Shown: positions 8,016-16,904 of the stretch, piece after piece
Position numbering within the stretch: the stretch's first letter is position 1
How the letters are laid out: the number at the start of each line of letters is the position of its first letter
Notes under the pieces: generated by a model
What the model saw: the letters and a program-made list of their open reading frames with translations, nothing else
The model's database searches: none
Told to the model about the DNA's origin: nothing
Position numbers and translations under genes: made by a program
NCBI GenBank assembly: GCA_023430045.1
Contig: JAEZCF010000070.1
Location: 1 to 27,453 of the forward strand
Source of the DNA: Pseudomonadota bacterium
GTDB taxonomy: Bacteria; Pseudomonadota; Gammaproteobacteria; Xanthomonadales; Xanthomonadaceae
Length of the DNA: 27,453 bases
Reading direction: 5' to 3'

Positions 8016-9716
8016 ATGAAGAAATTCGGCAAGCTCCTCGCCGCCCTGCTCGTGGTGCTGGTGCTGGCGTCGGTGCTGTTCCTGTACTGGCCGCTGACCC
8101 AGCGCTCGGTGCCGGCCGCCAGCAACGACAAACCGGTCGATGTGGTGCTGGTCGGCGCCGGCATCATGAGCGTCACGCTGGCGACCTACCTGCAGGAACT
8201 GCAGCCCGACTGGAACATCCAGCTCTATGAACGTCGCGATGGCGTGGCCGAGGAAAGTTCGGACGGCTGGAACAATGCCGGCACCGGCCATTCGGCGTTC
8301 GCCGAACTGAACTACACGCCGGAACTGCCGGACGGCAGCATCGAAACCAAGCGCGCAGTGGCCATCGCCGAACAGTTCGAGGTCTCCCGGCAGTTCTGGT
8401 CGCACCAGGTACGCGAGGGCCGCCTGGGTACGCCCAGCGACTTCATCAATCCCACTCCGCACATGAGTTTCGTGTGGGGCGATGACAACATCGCCTTCCT
8501 GCACAAGCGCCAGCAGGCGCTGGCGAAGAATCCCCTGTTCCACGGCATGCAGTACAGCGAGGACCCGGCGCAGATCAAGGCCTGGGCGCCGCTGCTGATG
8601 GAAGGGCGCGATGCCGGCCAGAAGGTGGCCGCCACATGGATGCCGCTGGGTACCGACGTCAACTTCGGCGTGATCACCCGCCAGCTGACCGACGGTCTCA
8701 CGCGCAGCCCGAACTTCGGCCTGCACCTGGGCCACGAAGTGACCGCGCTGCGCCAGAACGACGACAAGACCTGGAACGTGACGGTCAAGGACCTGAAGTC
8801 CGGCGATGAAAGCACCACGCGTTCGCGTTTCGTGTTCATCGGTGCCGGCGGCGCTGCGCTGAAGCTGCTGCAGATGTCGGGCATACCGGAATCGAAGAAT
8901 TACGCCGGCTTTCCGGTCGGTGGACAGTTCCTCGCGTTCAAGGGCCAGGACATCGCCTCGCGGCATGGCGTGAAGGCGTACGGCATGGCCGAAACCGGCT
9001 CGCCGCCGATGTCCGTGCCGCACCTGGACGCACGCAAGCTGGATGGCAAGCCTGTGGTCCTGTTCGGCCCCTTCGCGCTGTACAGCACCCGGTTCCTCAA
9101 GCACGGCTCTTGGTTCGACCTGTATTCGTCGGTGAACCACCACAACGTGGGCCCGATGCTCGATGTCGGCATGGAAAACCTCGACCTGGTGAAGTACCTG
9201 ATGGGTCAGGCGATGCTGGACGACGATGACCGCCAGGCGGAACTGCTCAAGTATTTCCCCAACGCCAAACGTGAAGACTGGACGCTGGTGACGGCCGGCC
9301 AGCGCGTGCAGATCATCAAGCGTGATGCGGAAAAGGGCCCCGTGCTGCAGTTCGGTACCGAGATCGTCACCGACAGTGACCACACGCTGGCCGCGCTGTT
9401 GGGCGCCTCGCCGGGCGCATCGACCTCGCCGCCGATCATGCTTGACCTGATGGCCAAGGCGTTCCCGCAGGAGATGAAGGCCGGCTGGGAAAGCCGCCTG
9501 CGCGACATCGTGCCCTCGTATGGCCGCAAGCTCAACGACAGTGCTGCGCTGACCAACGAGATCCGCTCGCTGACCAGCCAGACGCTGCAGCTGCCATACC
9601 TGGAAGTACCTGCCGACGTGTCCTCGCCCGCGGCGGTGCCGGCGACCATCGCGCGTCCGGCAGCAGCGCCGGCGCAGGAAAAACGCAACGCCAACGAAGA
9701 GCTTCAGGCGCTGTAG
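8016..9716 (+). CDS. mqo: Malate:quinone oxidoreductase
   Basis: A 566-residue flavoprotein that oxidises malate to oxaloacetate and passes electrons to the quinone pool, replacing or supplementing NAD-dependent malate dehydrogenase in the TCA cycle. A single N-terminal membrane segment (about residues 7-25) is followed by the FAD-binding motif VGAGIMS (residues 46-52). The segments DGWNNAGTGHSAFAELNYTP and AAWMP-like/GTDVNFGVITRQL, and PGASTSPPIMLDLM near the C-terminus, are hallmarks of Mqo. The N-terminal anchor is seen in pseudomonad and xanthomonad versions. The C-terminus carries an Ala/Pro-rich tail (about residues 535-566) beyond the catalytic domain. The ATG at 8016 is supported by the anchor sequence beginning there. 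A UUCG-capped hairpin terminator follows. Confidence 0.97.
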   Translation: MKKFGKLLAALLVVLVLASVLFLYWPLTQRSVPAASNDKPVDVVLVGAGIMSVTLATYLQELQPDWNIQLYERRDGVAEESSDGWNNAGTGHSAFAELNYTPELPDGSIETKRAVAIAEQFEVSRQFWSHQVREGRLGTPSDFINPTPHMSFVWGDDNIAFLHKRQQALAKNPLFHGMQYSEDPAQIKAWAPLLMEGRDAGQKVAATWMPLGTDVNFGVITRQLTDGLTRSPNFGLHLGHEVTALRQNDDKTWNVTVKDLKSGDESTTRSRFVFIGAGGAALKLLQMSGIPESKNYAGFPVGGQFLAFKGQDIASRHGVKAYGMAETGSPPMSVPHLDARKLDGKPVVLFGPFALYSTRFLKHGSWFDLYSSVNHHNVGPMLDVGMENLDLVKYLMGQAMLDDDDRQAELLKYFPNAKREDWTLVTAGQRVQIIKRDAEKGPVLQFGTEIVTDSDHTLAALLGASPGASTSPPIMLDLMAKAFPQEMKAGWESRLRDIVPSYGRKLNDSAALTNEIRSLTSQTLQLPYLEVPADVSSPAAVPATIARPAAAPAQEKRNANEELQAL

Positions 9717-9750
9717 GCGCTGCAGGCGCACCGCTCAAGCTGGAACGAAC

Positions 9751-9780
9751 AACGGCCACCTTCGGGTGGCCGTTTCCGTT
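9751..9780 (+). terminator. Hairpin terminator after mqo
   Basis: A perfect 10-bp stem, AACGGCCACC and GGTGGCCGTT, is closed by a very stable UUCG tetraloop (9761-9764) and followed by T-rich sequence made of repeated GTTTCC units. It lies 34 bases after the mqo stop codon and separates mqo from the iron-regulated receptor promoter. Confidence 0.8.
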
Positions 9781-9822
9781 TCCGTTTCTGCTCGCGTGCT
9801 CACCGATCCGGCGCTGCGCTCG

Positions 9823-9851
9823 TTGTAATGTAGATGATACTCATTTACATT
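9823..9851 (+). promoter_or_regulatory. Sigma-70-like promoter overlapped by a Fur box
   Basis: A near-palindrome of 25 bases (9827-9851) has the core GTAGATGATACTCATTTAC at 9830-9848, which resembles the Fur consensus GATAATGATAATCATTATC. The outer arms AATGTA and TACATT are perfect complements. A -35-like TTGTAA (9823-9828) and a -10-like TACATT (9846-9851) with 17-base spacing flank it, so bound Fur would block RNA polymerase. It stands 138 bases upstream of the TonB-dependent receptor start. Iron repression of that receptor is therefore likely. Confidence 0.72.
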
Positions 9852-9988
9852 CATGCCCCGCAGTGGCCATCTTGGAACTTTGCGCCCTCGTGCGCATGAC
9901 GTCGCTGCCCGTCCTTCTGCCATCGCTCGGCCATCGTGCCCTGCAACGTCTGCTCCATTTCCTGACTGCCTCCCCCGTGAACCCCACC

Positions 9989-12157
9989 ATGATCGTCAAT
10001 CTGCTGTCCCGTCCCCTTTCCCGTTACAGCCGTGCACCGCTGGCCGCAGCCCTTGTCGTCGCCCTCGCCTCGCCCGCCCATGCCGATACCCATGCCGTTG
10101 CAGCCAGCGTCGATGCCAGGACACTCGACAAGGTCAGCGTGCATGGCACGCAGGCCGCCCCCTCCAGCACCACCCGTCTGCCGATCACCCTGCAGGAAAC
10201 GCCGCAGTCCACCAGCGTCATCGGGCTGCAGCGCCTCCAGGACGAATCCTTGTTCAGCATCAACGATGTGATGCGCAACATCACCGGGGTCAATGTCTCG
10301 TTCTATGACACGCAGCGCCCCCTGTACTACGCACGCGGTTTTGCCATCACCGACTTCCAGGTGGACGGTCTGCCGACATACAGCGGCTCGACCAACCAGG
10401 AATACGACACCGCCTTCTACGACCGCATTGAAGTGATCCGGGGCGCCAATGGCCTGCTCAGCGGTGCGGGGGTGCCCTCCGCTACGGTCAACCTGCTGCG
10501 CAAGCGACCGGGCAAGGACTTCGATGCCTCGTTCGCGGTCAGCGCCGGCAGCTGGGATTTCCGCCGCATGCAGGCCGATGTCAACGCGCCGCTGACCGCC
10601 GATGGCCGCTTCCGCAGCCGCGTCGTCGCCGCCTACCAGGACAAGGACTTCTATTACGACCGTTACCATGAGGACAAGATGTCCGGCATGGCGGTACTGG
10701 AAGGCGACCTGACCGAGTCCACCACAGTGACCGTCGGTTTCCAGACCCAGGACAACAACCCGACCGCGACCACCTGGGGCACGGTGCCGTTCTTCAACAG
10801 CGATGGCAGCTTCGCCCACCTGCCACGCAGCACCAACCTGGCACCGGACTGGGCGAAGTGGCAGCGCCAAAGCAGCACCGCGTTCGCCAACCTTGAGCAG
10901 CGTTTCGGCGAGGACTGGCTGCTGAGGATCAATACAGCCCACACCCGCGGGAATGTGCAGAACGTGCGCGTCTATGGCAGCGGCTACCCGGACCCTGTCA
11001 CCGGTGCCGGCGTCTACCTGCTGGGTGCCGCCGGCGAGAACGACGACACCCGCAAGGGGGTGGACATCTACCTGTCCGGCACCTTCAGCGCCTTCGGGCG
11101 CGAACACGACGTGGTGTTCGGCGGCAGCTTTTCCGACCTGCAGTCCACGGCCTGGACGATGACCCCCACCAATGGCTGGCGTTACGACATTCCCAATATC
11201 CACGAGTGGGACGGTGATGCCCCGCGACTGGTGGTCAACCGTACCGGCGCGCACCGTGATGCGCGTACCACCCAGCGTGGCGTCTATGCCTCCACCCGCC
11301 TGCGCCTGGCCGAGCCGCTGTCCCTGATCGCCGGCGCTCGCCTGAGTTCGTGGGAAACCCGCACCCGCGCCTACGACACCGCCGGAACCTATACCGCCAC
11401 CAGCGGCGCGTACAAGGTTGACGACGAAGTCACGCCCTACGTGGGTCTGCTGTACGACATCACGCCGGAGGTGTCGGTCTACGCGAGCTATACCGAGATC
11501 TTCAACCCGCAGAACTACAAGGACAGGAACGAGAACCTGCTGGCACCGGTGGAAGGCTCCAACGTGGAAGCCGGCATCAAGTCGCAATGGTTCGACGGCC
11601 GCCTGACCGCCAATGCAGCGCTGTTCGAAGCCCGGCAGGACAACTACGCGGTACGCGACATGAGCGTGCCCGAGGGCTCGCTCAGCGACGGCAGCTCGGC
11701 CTACATCGGTATCAACGGCACCAAGGTGCGTGGCTGGGAGCTCGACGTCAACGGCGAAGTCCTGCCTGGCTGGACGGTCAATGCCGGTTATACCCATGTC
11801 AGGATGACCCGGGCCGCCACCGATCTGCTGTATGCGAACCTGCCGGAGGATTTCCTGCAGCTCAACACCAGCGTGCGCCTGCGCGGCGCGTGGGAGCGAT
11901 TGACCCTGGGCGGCGGTGTACAGTGGCAGAGCAGGGTGCAGGGCTTCAACGTCCCGTATCCGCCGGGCGGCGCCGTCACCGTGAACCAGCCGGCCTACGC
12001 GCTGGTACAGCTCAATGCCAACTACCGCATCAGCGACAACTGGACGGCCACGTTGAGCGTGCGCAACGCACTGGACAAGACCTACTGGGCCAACCTGGAC
12101 TACAACAACTATGGCGAACCGCGCTTCGTGGCGGCCAGCCTGCGCTGGAAGTGGTAG
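9989..12157 (+). CDS. TonB-dependent siderophore receptor
   Basis: A 722-residue outer-membrane receptor. It has a signal peptide (to about the ASPAHA cleavage region), a plug domain starting with LDKVSVHGTQ and containing LQETPQSTSVIG, then FYDRIEVIRGANGLLSGAGVPSATVNL, and a 22-strand barrel ending in RWKW with a terminal aromatic residue. The plug wording is that of ferric-siderophore receptors of the FhuE/FpvA/ferrichrome group. There is no N-terminal signalling (STN) domain, so it should not drive a sigma/anti-sigma cascade. The start is uncertain: ATG 9989 is chosen because it opens a good signal peptide, while GTG 9977 or an upstream start at 9863 are in frame. A Fur-box promoter lies upstream. 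The siderophore is unknown; no biosynthesis gene is nearby. Confidence 0.9.
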   Translation: MIVNLLSRPLSRYSRAPLAAALVVALASPAHADTHAVAASVDARTLDKVSVHGTQAAPSSTTRLPITLQETPQSTSVIGLQRLQDESLFSINDVMRNITGVNVSFYDTQRPLYYARGFAITDFQVDGLPTYSGSTNQEYDTAFYDRIEVIRGANGLLSGAGVPSATVNLLRKRPGKDFDASFAVSAGSWDFRRMQADVNAPLTADGRFRSRVVAAYQDKDFYYDRYHEDKMSGMAVLEGDLTESTTVTVGFQTQDNNPTATTWGTVPFFNSDGSFAHLPRSTNLAPDWAKWQRQSSTAFANLEQRFGEDWLLRINTAHTRGNVQNVRVYGSGYPDPVTGAGVYLLGAAGENDDTRKGVDIYLSGTFSAFGREHDVVFGGSFSDLQSTAWTMTPTNGWRYDIPNIHEWDGDAPRLVVNRTGAHRDARTTQRGVYASTRLRLAEPLSLIAGARLSSWETRTRAYDTAGTYTATSGAYKVDDEVTPYVGLLYDITPEVSVYASYTEIFNPQNYKDRNENLLAPVEGSNVEAGIKSQWFDGRLTANAALFEARQDNYAVRDMSVPEGSLSDGSSAYIGINGTKVRGWELDVNGEVLPGWTVNAGYTHVRMTRAATDLLYANLPEDFLQLNTSVRLRGAWERLTLGGGVQWQSRVQGFNVPYPPGGAVTVNQPAYALVQLNANYRISDNWTATLSVRNALDKTYWANLDYNNYGEPRFVAASLRWKW

Positions 12158-12187
12158 TCCCCAAAAGGGGGAACGTGTGACCCGCAT

Positions 12188-12215
12188 GCCCGGCCAGCTG
12201 CCCTGCTGACCGGGC
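12188..12215 (+). terminator. GC-rich hairpin after the siderophore receptor
   Basis: Arms GCCCGGCCAG (12188-12197) and CTGACCGGGC (12206-12215) pair with one mismatch around an 8-base loop, 30 bases after the receptor stop codon. No T-run follows, so this is a candidate attenuating or Rho-assisted terminator. Confidence 0.45.
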
Positions 12216-12315
12216 GTGTCGCTGTGGCGACGCTGCACGCATGACACAATAAGCAGCCCGGGCAGCGCTTCTGCCCCGTGCGCCCCGCACCACACGGAAG
12301 AAGAACACCACCATC

Positions 12316-13263
12316 ATGCTGAAAGTCATTTTCGATACCGACCCGGGCGTGGACGACGCGCTGGCCCTGCTTTACCTGCACAAGCACCCGCAGATCGACC
12401 TGATCGGCATCACCACCGTGTTCGGCAATGCCGCGGTCGAGTCGACCACGCACAATGCGCTGTACCTGAAGCAGGCCTGGGGCCTTGCCGCGCCGGTTGC
12501 ACGCGGCGCCGCCGGCCCGTTGCAGCCCGATGCCACGCCCGAAGCCTGGCCGGTTCACATCCACGGCCACAACGGCCTGGGCAACCACCCGGTGCCCGAA
12601 CAGCTGGAGACGGCGGTGGATCCGCGTCCCGCGCACCAGCTCATCATCGACCTGGTCCGCGCACATCCGAACGAGATCACCCTGATCGCCGTCGGCCGCA
12701 TGACCAACCTGGCCCTGGCCCTGCGTGACGCGCCGGACATCGCCACGCTCGTACGTGGGGTGGTGATCATGGGTGGCGCCTTCCACGTCAACGGCAACAT
12801 CACCCCGGCGGCGGAAGCCAACATCTGGGGCGACGCCGAAGCAGCCGACCAGGTGTTCACCGCCAGCTGGCCAGTCACCGCCATCGGTCTGGACGTCACC
12901 ACGCGGGTGGAAATGGATCGCCACGGGCTGGATGCACTGGCCCATGCCGGCGGCGCGGACGCCGATCTGGTGCGCGCGCTGTCGCAGGATTACGTGGACT
13001 TCTACCTGCAGGCGGGCCACAAGGGCATGGTGGTGCACGACTGCTGCGCCTGCATCGCACTCACCCGGCCCGAGCTGTTCGAGTTCGAACATGCCAGCGT
13101 GCGTGTTGCGACCGACGGCGTGGCGCGCGGCATGACCATTCCCAAGCCGGCCGGCATGGCGTTCGGACCCAGCGTATGGGATGGCCAGGCCATGCAGTCG
13201 ATCGCCATCGACGTGGACGCCAGCGCGGTGCTGGCCGATATCGAGAAGACCCTGGCGTTATGA
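12316..13263 (+). CDS. Inosine/uridine-preferring nucleoside hydrolase
   Basis: A 315-residue enzyme of the nucleoside hydrolase family, which splits ribonucleosides into base and ribose. The calcium-binding N-terminal motif DTDPGVDDALAL (about residues 7-18) is intact, as are the family segments GITTVFGNA, HGHNGLGN and VIMGGAFHVNGNITPAAEANIWGDAEAA. The histidine/aspartate region VVHDCCACIAL near residue 240 fits the second metal and base-binding half. The length of about 310-320 residues is typical. GGAAGAAG upstream of the ATG at 12316 can act as ribosome binding site. No signal peptide is present, so it acts in the cytosol in salvage. Its last 6 bases overlap the end of the convergent MFS gene. 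The exact nucleoside preference is not readable. Confidence 0.94.
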   Translation: MLKVIFDTDPGVDDALALLYLHKHPQIDLIGITTVFGNAAVESTTHNALYLKQAWGLAAPVARGAAGPLQPDATPEAWPVHIHGHNGLGNHPVPEQLETAVDPRPAHQLIIDLVRAHPNEITLIAVGRMTNLALALRDAPDIATLVRGVVIMGGAFHVNGNITPAAEANIWGDAEAADQVFTASWPVTAIGLDVTTRVEMDRHGLDALAHAGGADADLVRALSQDYVDFYLQAGHKGMVVHDCCACIALTRPELFEFEHASVRVATDGVARGMTIPKPAGMAFGPSVWDGQAMQSIAIDVDASAVLADIEKTLAL

Positions 13264-14556
13264 GGCTTGCCGGCCAGCGGTCGGCAGCTTCCGCGCCGCA
13301 GCGCGCCGACCCGGGCGCGTCTCCGGCAGGGTCCACAACACCGGCAGCACCAGCACGGCCACCAGCGCGATCATCGCACCCGGCGCCGCCTGCCAGCCGC
13401 TGCGCTCCACCCACCATTGCGCCAGCCATGGCGTCGCGCCACCGAACACCGCAGTGGCCATGGTCACCCCCAGCGCCAGGCCGCTCAGGCGGCCCTCGCC
13501 GGGGAACTGTTCGGCGGTGGCCGGCGCTGCCACCGCGCTGATGCCACCGGCCACGCAGGCCAGCACGACCGCCGCCAGCACCACGCCGAAGGCGGATGCA
13601 TCGGCCATCCACGCGAACATCGACAGCGGCAGCAACGCCGCCATCAGCGTCAGGCCCAGCAACAGGGGACGACGTCCGAAACGATCGGACAAGGCACCGG
13701 ACAGCGGCGTCACCACGATCACCGCAACCGCTGCGACAAGCGACAGAAGCAGCGCCTCACCTTCCTCGCGACCATTGGCATGCAGGAAGGCCGGCACGTA
13801 GGTGATGCCCACGTAGTAGGTGATCGATCCCAATGCCGATATCGCGAACGTGCGTGCCACCGCACCCGGATGCCTGCGCAGGATGTGCAGGATCGGCGCG
13901 GCAGGCACGCTGCCCTCGCGCTGCTGCCGCTCGAATTCCGGGGATTCGTGCATCGTCGAGCGCGCCAGCAGGATCACCAGCGCCAGGCCGGCGCCGATGA
14001 AAAATGGAATGCGCCAACCCCATGCATCCAGCTGCGGTGCCGGCAGCAGCCATACGGTCACTGCGGACACCGCCACAGCCAGCAGCGCGCCCACTTCGCT
14101 GGCCGCCGATGCCAGCGACGTCACCAGCCCACGGCGGCGTGCCGGTGCGGTTTCCAGCAGGTAAGCGACCACGCCGGTGTACTCGCCACCGACGGAAAAT
14201 GCCATCACGCAGCGCAGTGCCAGCAGCAGCGCGCCCGCCCCCGCGCCGATATGCGCATGGGTGGGCAACAGCGCGGTCGCCAGCATCGCCGCAGCCATCA
14301 GCGCCATCGACGCCAGCAGCATCCAGCGTCGGCCCAGACGGTCACCCAGGTGGCCGAAGCACAACGCCCCGAGCGGACGCATCAGGTAGGACACCGCGAA
14401 GCCTGCCAGCGTGGCAAGCAGTGCCTGTTCGCCGCCACCGAAAAACACCCGCGACAACACCGTGGCGAAATACAGATACAAGGTGAAGTCGTACCACTCC
14501 ACCACGGTGGAAAGCCCGGCCACGACCATCGAACGGCGATGCGACGCCGCACTCAT
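13258..14556 (-). CDS. MFS transporter, metabolite:H+ symporter (MHS) family
   Basis: A 432-residue inner-membrane protein with about 12 hydrophobic segments. The opening MVVAGLSTVVEWYDFTLYLYF and the loop motif GHLGDRLGRRWMLLASM are characteristic of the MHS group (relatives of the proline/betaine, citrate and alpha-ketoglutarate permeases). FSVGGEYTGVVAYLLETAPARRRG follows in the middle. It probably imports an organic acid or osmolyte with protons. The start at 14556 (MSAASHRR) is chosen over a far upstream in-frame start because GAAGG lies upstream and the longer version would overlap the neighbouring phosphoesterase gene. The stop codon overlaps the nucleoside hydrolase end by 6 bases. 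The substrate is unknown. Confidence 0.9.
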   Translation of the reverse strand: MSAASHRRSMVVAGLSTVVEWYDFTLYLYFATVLSRVFFGGGEQALLATLAGFAVSYLMRPLGALCFGHLGDRLGRRWMLLASMALMAAAMLATALLPTHAHIGAGAGALLLALRCVMAFSVGGEYTGVVAYLLETAPARRRGLVTSLASAASEVGALLAVAVSAVTVWLLPAPQLDAWGWRIPFFIGAGLALVILLARSTMHESPEFERQQREGSVPAAPILHILRRHPGAVARTFAISALGSITYYVGITYVPAFLHANGREEGEALLLSLVAAVAVIVVTPLSGALSDRFGRRPLLLGLTLMAALLPLSMFAWMADASAFGVVLAAVVLACVAGGISAVAAPATAEQFPGEGRLSGLALGVTMATAVFGGATPWLAQWWVERSGWQAAPGAMIALVAVLVLPVLWTLPETRPGRRAAARKLPTAGRQAS

Positions 14557-14609
14557 GCAGGTACCTTCAGCGATTGCATCGGCCGGCCTCGTCCTGGAAG
14601 CGGCAAACC

Positions 14610-15785
14610 CTAACGCAAGCCAGGTGAAGGGCCAGCGCTGGCCGCCAGCGTGGCCCGTGGTGCGCGCAGCGTCAGCAGGGTGATTTCCGAAGGCACGCCG
14701 ATGCGTGCGGCAAAGCCGGGCCACAGCCCCGCGCCATTGCTGACATACAGCACCATGTCGCCCACCTGGTAACGGCCTGAGACAAAGCCGCCGTTGGCCC
14801 GCTTGACCAGCTGGTCCATGCCGATGATGTGGCCGCCGTGGGTATGTCCGGACAGCTGCAGTTTCACCCCGCGCGCCGCATTGGCCACGGCCTGGTCCGG
14901 GCGGTGGTCGAGCAGGATGATCGGAGCGCTGGGATCGGCTCCCGCCAGCGCCGCCTGCAGATCAGGCAACGGCAGGGCATAGCGCGCGGCCACCGGATCG
15001 GTGACGCCGGCAATGGTCAGCACCGCACCATCGCGCTGCACCTGCGTGTGAGCATTTTCCAGCACCTGCATGCCCAGCCCACGGAAGGCCTGCATCCATT
15101 CGTGATACTGCGCGTAGTACTCATGGTTGCCGGTGATGGCGATGACGCCATCCACGGCGCGCAGTTCGCCCAGCGGGCGATAATCGTTGGCGCGCGCCTG
15201 GACCGTACCGTCCACCAGGTCGCCGGTGATGACCACCAGATCCGGCTGCAGCGCGTTGCCTTCGGCCACTACATTACGCACCCATTCGCCGGTCAGCAGC
15301 CGGCTGGCATGGATGTCGGTGAGCTGCAGCACGCGGTAACCATCAAATGCCGCAGGCAAGCCCGCGATTTCCACCTCGACATGGCGGGGTTCCGGCACCG
15401 CCATGCCCTGGCTGACGCCGAAGACGCCCAGCGCAAGCGCAAGCACACCGATGCCAGGACGCAAACACGCAGCACCGAACACGGCCCTGCCCCGCTCGCT
15501 GCGCAACAGCCGCGACACCAGCAGCAGCGCATCGGCCACCAGCAGGAACAGGGCGCCGAGCAGCAGCGCGGTGAAGCCGGAAGCCAGCGTGGCGATCGCC
15601 ATCTTCGGGATTTCCGGCGATGCCATGCTGCCGGCGAAACGGGCCACGATGCGGTGATGCAGCGCCACCGCGAACACCAGCAGCGCCAGCGTCACGCGCA
15701 GCGCGCGCGGCAGGCGCAGCGGCCACACCACGCGCAGCACGACATACAGCGCAAGAACGGAACCAATGACACTCAGCACAGGCAA
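14610..15785 (-). CDS. Membrane-anchored calcineurin-like metallophosphoesterase
   Basis: About 391 residues: an N-terminal part with roughly four hydrophobic segments (residues 1-130) and a C-terminal metallophosphoesterase domain. All metal-site motifs are visible: QLTDIHASRL, VVITGDLVDG, ITGNHEYY and LSGHTHGGH. The family relates to YaeI-type enzymes, some of which act on lipid-linked phosphate such as UDP-2,3-diacylglucosamine or on cyclic nucleotides; the substrate here is unknown. The active domain probably faces the periplasm, but topology is not certain. The start is ambiguous: TTG at 15785 or GTG at 15779, with no convincing Shine-Dalgarno sequence for either. It lies upstream of and codirectional with the MHS transporter gene, with a 53-base gap. 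Confidence 0.88.
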   Translation of the reverse strand: MPVLSVIGSVLALYVVLRVVWPLRLPRALRVTLALLVFAVALHHRIVARFAGSMASPEIPKMAIATLASGFTALLLGALFLLVADALLLVSRLLRSERGRAVFGAACLRPGIGVLALALGVFGVSQGMAVPEPRHVEVEIAGLPAAFDGYRVLQLTDIHASRLLTGEWVRNVVAEGNALQPDLVVITGDLVDGTVQARANDYRPLGELRAVDGVIAITGNHEYYAQYHEWMQAFRGLGMQVLENAHTQVQRDGAVLTIAGVTDPVAARYALPLPDLQAALAGADPSAPIILLDHRPDQAVANAARGVKLQLSGHTHGGHIIGMDQLVKRANGGFVSGRYQVGDMVLYVSNGAGLWPGFAARIGVPSEITLLTLRAPRATLAASAGPSPGLR

Positions 15786-15821
15786 TTACCGGAACAGACC
15801 AACGCGGGGACTGCGAGGGTA

Positions 15822-16802
15822 CTAGGTTCCCGTGACCGGTGCCGGCGGCAGCGTGAGCAGATGCTGCAGGCCATGGGTGAACCCGCGCGGCGCGACGGTC
15901 AGGTGGGTTTCCCCGTCCAGCACCTCCAGTTCCAGCTTCAGTGATGGATCGCGGCGCGCCTGCAGGGCACGCGCCATGCGGCGCGTATCGCCCACCATGT
16001 CGTAGCGCTGGCCGAAACTGCGCTCCTCACGTTCGCCCACGTACAGATACACATCGGCATGGAGGCCATCGTGGGCGGACGCCGAGCGCGATTGCAGCCC
16101 ATCCATCCAGTGGTTGTCGTACCAGTAGGACGGACTGCCGAGGATGTAACCGGAGAACATCCGCGGACGGGTCAACAGGACCTGGGTGCCCAGCAGGCTG
16201 CCATAGGAATGGCCCAGGAACAGTCGCCGGTCTTCGTCGGTTCGGTAACGGTGCGCGACGAATGGCAGCACCTGGTCGCCCAGATAGGTGGCATAGGCCT
16301 CTGCCTTGCCGTGCTCGGCAGCACTGGAATCGCCTCCGGCGCCAGCCGGCGTAGGCGTGTAATCACGGCGGCGGCTTGTCATTCCGTCATCGCCCTTGGC
16401 GTAGGAGAGACCGACCAGGATGAACTCCTCGATCTTCTGCCCTTCGACATTCAGGCGTCGTCCGATCTGGCGGATCAGGGGAAAGGCGTAATCCGCATCG
16501 GTGACATACAGCACCGGATACCGTCGCGTCGGATCATCGGCATACGAGGGCGGCAGCGCGACAAAGACCTGGTAGGTGCGACCGGAAACGGGATCGGGCA
16601 CGTCCCACACTTCGCTGCCGACGATTTCATAGGGCTGCCCCTGCCCACGCTGGCCGCCAAGCGCGGACGCGGACGTCTGCGGTTCCTGCGCTGGCGACGC
16701 CACCGTCGCTGGTGCCGAAGCAACAGCCCCGTCCTGCTGCTGGCCGCATCCCTGCAGGAGCAGCGCTCCCAGCCAGACCACCCACACCATCCTCGAACGC
16801 AT
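15822..16802 (-). CDS. Esterase-like alpha/beta-hydrolase lipoprotein
   Basis: A 326-residue protein with a lipoprotein signal (LLLQGC, lipid-modified Cys19, Gly at +2, suggesting the outer membrane), a low-complexity Gln/Ala/Ser linker to about residue 55, and an alpha/beta-hydrolase domain. The nucleophile elbow is GHSYGS with Ser199, and the likely catalytic histidine is His300 in GETHLTVAP. The fold wording (RTYQVFVALPPSYADDPTRRYPVLYVTDAD) places it near the esterase D/IroE-Fes group, which includes ferric-enterobactin esterases and other carboxylesterases. The substrate is not evident. It lies downstream of the LacI regulator on the same strand with a 102-base gap, and upstream of the metallophosphoesterase with a 36-base gap, so membership in the sugar locus is doubtful. 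Confidence 0.87.
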   Translation of the reverse strand: MRSRMVWVVWLGALLLQGCGQQQDGAVASAPATVASPAQEPQTSASALGGQRGQGQPYEIVGSEVWDVPDPVSGRTYQVFVALPPSYADDPTRRYPVLYVTDADYAFPLIRQIGRRLNVEGQKIEEFILVGLSYAKGDDGMTSRRRDYTPTPAGAGGDSSAAEHGKAEAYATYLGDQVLPFVAHRYRTDEDRRLFLGHSYGSLLGTQVLLTRPRMFSGYILGSPSYWYDNHWMDGLQSRSASAHDGLHADVYLYVGEREERSFGQRYDMVGDTRRMARALQARRDPSLKLELEVLDGETHLTVAPRGFTHGLQHLLTLPPAPVTGT

Positions 16803-16904
16803 TCGTCTTTCCCGGATTGAAGGGCGACAGCCGCCCGGTGAAAGATCTTCGCATGCGGGGTTACGGCGAAGCCAAGGCGGCTGGAAACCAGAGCAGCAGT
16901 ACCG

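Noticed and set aside
9772..9789. Three GTTTCC-type units after the mqo terminator as a repeat element
   Set aside because: Too short and imperfect to call a repeat family; it is better explained as the T-rich tail of the terminator.
9851..12295. Minus-strand open frame of 814 codons opposite the siderophore receptor
   Set aside because: Antisense shadow in high-GC sequence; the receptor on the plus strand has full plug and barrel signatures.
14564..14580. CGATTGCAT half-site near the MHS transporter start as a LacI site
   Set aside because: Only one half of the palindrome is present; no matching second arm follows.
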